Assembly: GCA_019634245.1 (NCBI GenBank)
Contig: JAHQVR010000023.1
Coordinates: forward strand, 1 to 8,436
DNA length: 8,436 nucleotides
DNA from: Gammaproteobacteria bacterium
Lineage (GTDB): Bacteria; Pseudomonadota; Gammaproteobacteria; Granulosicoccales; Granulosicoccaceae
Direction of reading: 5' to 3'
Of the stretch, positions 6,193-8,436 are shown piece by piece. Both the position numbers and the translations under genes were made by a program. The notes below the pieces were generated by a model. The model was not told where the DNA came from and did not search any database. It saw only the letters and a program-made list of their open reading frames with translations. Numbering within the stretch: position 1 is the stretch's first letter; each line of letters starts with the position of its first letter.

Positions 6193-7514
6193 GTACAACA
6201 AATACCACAAACCCCAAACTCAGTCGCCGTCTTAAACGCGCGTTGCTTGCCACTCTATTGGCAATGCTCGTCTTGGCAACCATAGCGGCAGCAGCCAGTG
6301 CCTACTTCGAAGCCAGTGACATCCAGGATGAAACCCTGTTGTCGGTTGCACGGCTTGCTGAAACGAATCAAATCGGCACCCAGAGTAACCAAAAACTTTT
6401 CGACGATGACCATCTTGATGACAGTGCCGTGAGGGTGTGGGAGACCAGCGGTAAAAGTCGCGATGGGTTTTCCTTAAAAAAATCCATCAGGGCAGGATTT
6501 CATACGATCCATGAAGATGATGATTTCTGGAGAGTCTATGTGACTCGACAGGATCGCAATGGCAACCGATACGCGGTGGCCCAAAAGCTCAGCGTCAGTG
6601 CAGAGCTTGCGTTGAAAAGCGCCACGAATACCGCGATTCCGTTGTTGTTATTGTTCCTGCTGATCCCTCTACTGATCACGTTGATCGTGAGGCACAGCTT
6701 CAAGCCGCTAAACACACTAACTGAAAAAGTCGGATCGGGCGACTCTCTTAAACTCGATCTGGCTAATGAAAATGAAATACCCGTGGAGGTATTGCCTTTT
6801 ATTTCTGCCATCGATTCACTGCTGAAAAAAAACGACGCCTACAACAGTCGACAAAGACGCTTTATCGCTGATGCCGCACATGAGCTGCGCACCCCGATAA
6901 CCGCTCTTTCCCTTGAAATCGAAAACGTTCGCGCCGCTCCTTCAGAAGAAATTAAGCAACAACGCCAGGCAGCACTTGAGAAGAGCGTTACTCGGCTGCA
7001 ACGACTTTTGAATCAGTTGTTGGATCTGGCTCGTGCACAATCACAAACCGATACAACGACCACGACGATCAGTTTAAATGAACTGGTAAAAACACAAATC
7101 GCCGAGAATTACCCGCTAGTGGAGAGCAAGCACATCGAGATCAGTGTTGATCGCAATGAACCGGTGCATGTCATCGATATCAATCATCAACTGCAACACC
7201 TGGTGAGAAACGCGTTATCGAATGCCATAAAGTTCGCACCCGAACATGGCCATATCCAAATTGAGTGTTACCCAGACTCTGGCCAGGCAGTGTTTACCGT
7301 CAGTGATGATGGCCCTGGCGTGAGCAACGAGGATCTCAACCAATTGCATGAACCGTTTTACCGACCCGAAGGCCAGGCCAGTGGCAATGGCGCGGGTTTA
7401 GGGTTAGCGATCTGCCAGGAAATCGCAGCACAGTTGAACGGTAATCTTACGTTTAATAATCTTGAACCAACAGGCTTTGAGTTTTGTTACAGGCAACCAC
7501 TGGCTATTGAATGA
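6189..7514 (+). CDS. Sensor histidine kinase, QseC/PmrB-like
   Basis: A 441-residue inner-membrane kinase. Helices lie at about 17-39 and 147-167 and bracket a small extracytoplasmic sensor of about 105 residues. The dimerisation and phosphoacceptor motif is HELRTP (231-236, H231). The ATPase domain has N-box NALSNAIKF (341-349), G1 DDGPGV (373-378), F-box EPFYRP (388-393) and G2 GAGLGLAI (401-408), so it should be active. The sensor has two acidic clusters, FDDDHLDD (71-78) and HEDDDFW (108-114), which recall cation or cationic-peptide sensing in PmrB-type kinases; that link is inference. I chose ATG 6189, which overlaps the regulator stop as ATGA. An in-frame GTG at 6171 would add six residues and cannot be ruled out. 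It should phosphorylate the regulator encoded just before it. Confidence 0.94.
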   Translation: MSTTNTTNPKLSRRLKRALLATLLAMLVLATIAAAASAYFEASDIQDETLLSVARLAETNQIGTQSNQKLFDDDHLDDSAVRVWETSGKSRDGFSLKKSIRAGFHTIHEDDDFWRVYVTRQDRNGNRYAVAQKLSVSAELALKSATNTAIPLLLLFLLIPLLITLIVRHSFKPLNTLTEKVGSGDSLKLDLANENEIPVEVLPFISAIDSLLKKNDAYNSRQRRFIADAAHELRTPITALSLEIENVRAAPSEEIKQQRQAALEKSVTRLQRLLNQLLDLARAQSQTDTTTTTISLNELVKTQIAENYPLVESKHIEISVDRNEPVHVIDINHQLQHLVRNALSNAIKFAPEHGHIQIECYPDSGQAVFTVSDDGPGVSNEDLNQLHEPFYRPEGQASGNGAGLGLAICQEIAAQLNGNLTFNNLEPTGFEFCYRQPLAIE

Positions 7515-7584
7515 CTGTAAAACCTCGCCACTGGCAACCCGGCAATCACGGAAGGTATTATGATGGCTAACCAGGCGAACATAA

Positions 7585-7767
7585 GCTCAGCCACGTCAGA
7601 TCACACGCGGGGTTTTCGATCATCATGGAAAGTTCTCACGCGGTACAGATCCCCATGGTCCCGAAGTTGACAAGATCAAACGTTTAATGGATTCAGGAAA
7701 CTGTTGGTTTAAGTTTTCTGGTTGCTATGAAACATCCAATAGACGACGGCTCGAACTGGCCTACTGA
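7585..7767 (+). pseudogene. Relic of an amidohydrolase (2-pyrone-4,6-dicarboxylate hydrolase-like) gene
   Basis: The 269 bases between the kinase gene and uxaC contain no intact gene. A stop-free frame from 7585 to the TGA at 7765-7767 encodes about 60 residues with GVFDHHGKF, then HGPEVDKIKRL, then MDSGNCWFKFSGCYETS. This order (VxDHxGK/R, HP-like, RLLxxGxxWxKxSGxYxxS) is the C-terminal-half signature of amidohydrolase-2 proteins of the PDC hydrolase/COG3618 group, normally about 280 residues. The N-terminal HxH metal motif and the C-terminal WGSDWPH part are missing, so it cannot be a working enzyme. A good ribosome site (GGAAGG, 7550-7555) with ATG at 7560 opens a 36-codon frame that ends at 7670 in another frame; it may be the old gene start joined to the inner fragment by deletion. 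The family is recognised from motif memory only. Confidence 0.6.
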
Positions 7768-7783
7768 CTCAAGGAATATACAC

Positions 7784-8436
7784 ATGTTAAATCACCCGGA
7801 CAGGCTGTTTCCTGTCGAGGTACGATCACGGGAACTGGCCCGGTCGCTGTACGATTCTATAAAGAACCTGCCGCTTATCTGCCCGCATGGGCATTGTGAT
7901 CCTCGTTGGTTCGCTCAAAACGAAGCCTTTGCGAATCCGGCAGAGTTGTTCGTGATACCCGATCATTATGTGTTTCGAATGCTGGTAAGCCAGGGTTTGA
8001 CCATGGCCGAATTGGGTGTACCAAGTGACGATGGAAGCCCGGTTGAAACAGATCCGACAAAGATCTGGCAACGATTTGCCGAGAACTATCATTTATTTCG
8101 TGGTACACCGAGCATGATGTGGTTAGACCATTGTTTTGAATTTCTGTTTGAACTGGATACACCACTAAGCCCAGACACCGCTGAACACTACTATCAGGTG
8201 ATCAGTGCACGAATTGCTGAGGATGATTTTCGCCCTAGAAGTCTGTTTGATCGATTCAATATCGAAGCGCTGTCTACCACCGACTGTGCTTTGGATGATC
8301 TGCAATGGCATAAGGCGATACGGGAAGACTCTTGGAATGGGCGTGTGCTACCAACGTATCGACCCGACAAAGTTGTTGATCCTGAGAATCAGCACTTCGC
8401 ACAGAATATCGCTAAATTAGGCAAGTTAACGGGAGA
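7784..8436 (+). CDS. uxaC: Glucuronate (uronate) isomerase, 5' part
   Basis: The first 217 codons of UxaC, open to the right edge; the full family length is about 470. UxaC converts D-glucuronate to D-fructuronate and D-galacturonate to D-tagaturonate in the cytoplasm, the first step of hexuronate breakdown. The amidohydrolase-fold metal pair is in CPHGHCD (H35, H37). Other family marks are FANPAELFVIPDHYVFRML (49-67), the FDRFNIEALSTTD stretch (155-167) and RVLPTYRPDKVVDPE (187-201). ATG 7784 is preceded by AAGGA (7771-7775) with an 8-base spacer. The upstream 116 bases hold a degraded gene fragment and no convincing promoter, so its control is unclear from this window. Further uronate genes may follow beyond the edge. 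Confidence 0.93.
   Translation, partial: MLNHPDRLFPVEVRSRELARSLYDSIKNLPLICPHGHCDPRWFAQNEAFANPAELFVIPDHYVFRMLVSQGLTMAELGVPSDDGSPVETDPTKIWQRFAENYHLFRGTPSMMWLDHCFEFLFELDTPLSPDTAEHYYQVISARIAEDDFRPRSLFDRFNIEALSTTDCALDDLQWHKAIREDSWNGRVLPTYRPDKVVDPENQHFAQNIAKLGKLTG

Noticed and set aside
7497..7535. Direct repeat CCACTGGC at 7497-7504 and 7528-7535 as a mobile-element target duplication
   Set aside because: Only 8 bases, with no inverted ends or transposase between the copies; chance is enough.
7667..7672. Perfect TTGACA as a -35 for uxaC
   Set aside because: It falls in the codons of the amidohydrolase relic and no -10-like hexamer lies 16-18 bases downstream; TTTAAT is only 10 bases away.
7826..8165. 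Minus-strand frames opposite uxaC
   Set aside because: They are shadows of the strong UxaC coding frame on the plus strand.

Overview
The window reads as gammaproteobacterial chromosomal DNA, probably from a marine or environmental heterotroph. This rests on a Zur box of the gammaproteobacterial type, a ZrgA-type zinc locus, a QseBC/PmrAB-like two-component pair and a UxaC of the CPHGHCD type. Base composition looks near 50% GC. Genus cannot be decided from the sequence alone. All recognised genes lie on the plus strand; I found no RNA gene, CRISPR array, insertion sequence or phage gene.

Region 1 (1-3482) is a metal-homeostasis operon. A perfect 17-bp palindrome at 26-42 matches the core of the Zur (zinc uptake regulator) box and overlaps the probable promoter. 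It precedes a secreted, His-rich DUF2796 protein (ZrgA type, 173-865), an ABC ATPase (869-1600), an FtsX/MacB-fold permease (1597-2850, GTGA overlap with the ATPase) and an exported DUF3299 protein (2889-3482). The natural reading is a zinc-starvation-induced zinc acquisition system related to the Zrg system described in Vibrio cholerae. It has no classical ZnuA-type binding protein.

Region 2 (3570-4520) is a single ureohydrolase of the agmatinase/arginase family with a complete metal-binding set. Its substrate is open (agmatine or another guanidino compound).

Region 3 (4560-7514) is a compact sensory operon: a secreted acidic protein with two PepSY domains (4644-5156), a small unrecognised membrane protein (5183-5512), an OmpR/QseB-type response regulator (5533-6192) and a QseC/PmrB-type histidine kinase (6189-7514). 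Upstream of the first gene is a CCTAAG-N5-CCTAAT direct repeat with 11-bp period, close to the PmrA/QseB box. This suggests that the regulator controls its own operon and the PepSY protein.

Region 4 (7515-8436) opens with a gene-poor stretch containing a decayed fragment of an amidohydrolase gene (about 7585-7767). It is followed by the first 217 codons of uxaC (glucuronate/galacturonate isomerase), which runs off the right edge and marks the start of a hexuronate catabolic gene or locus.
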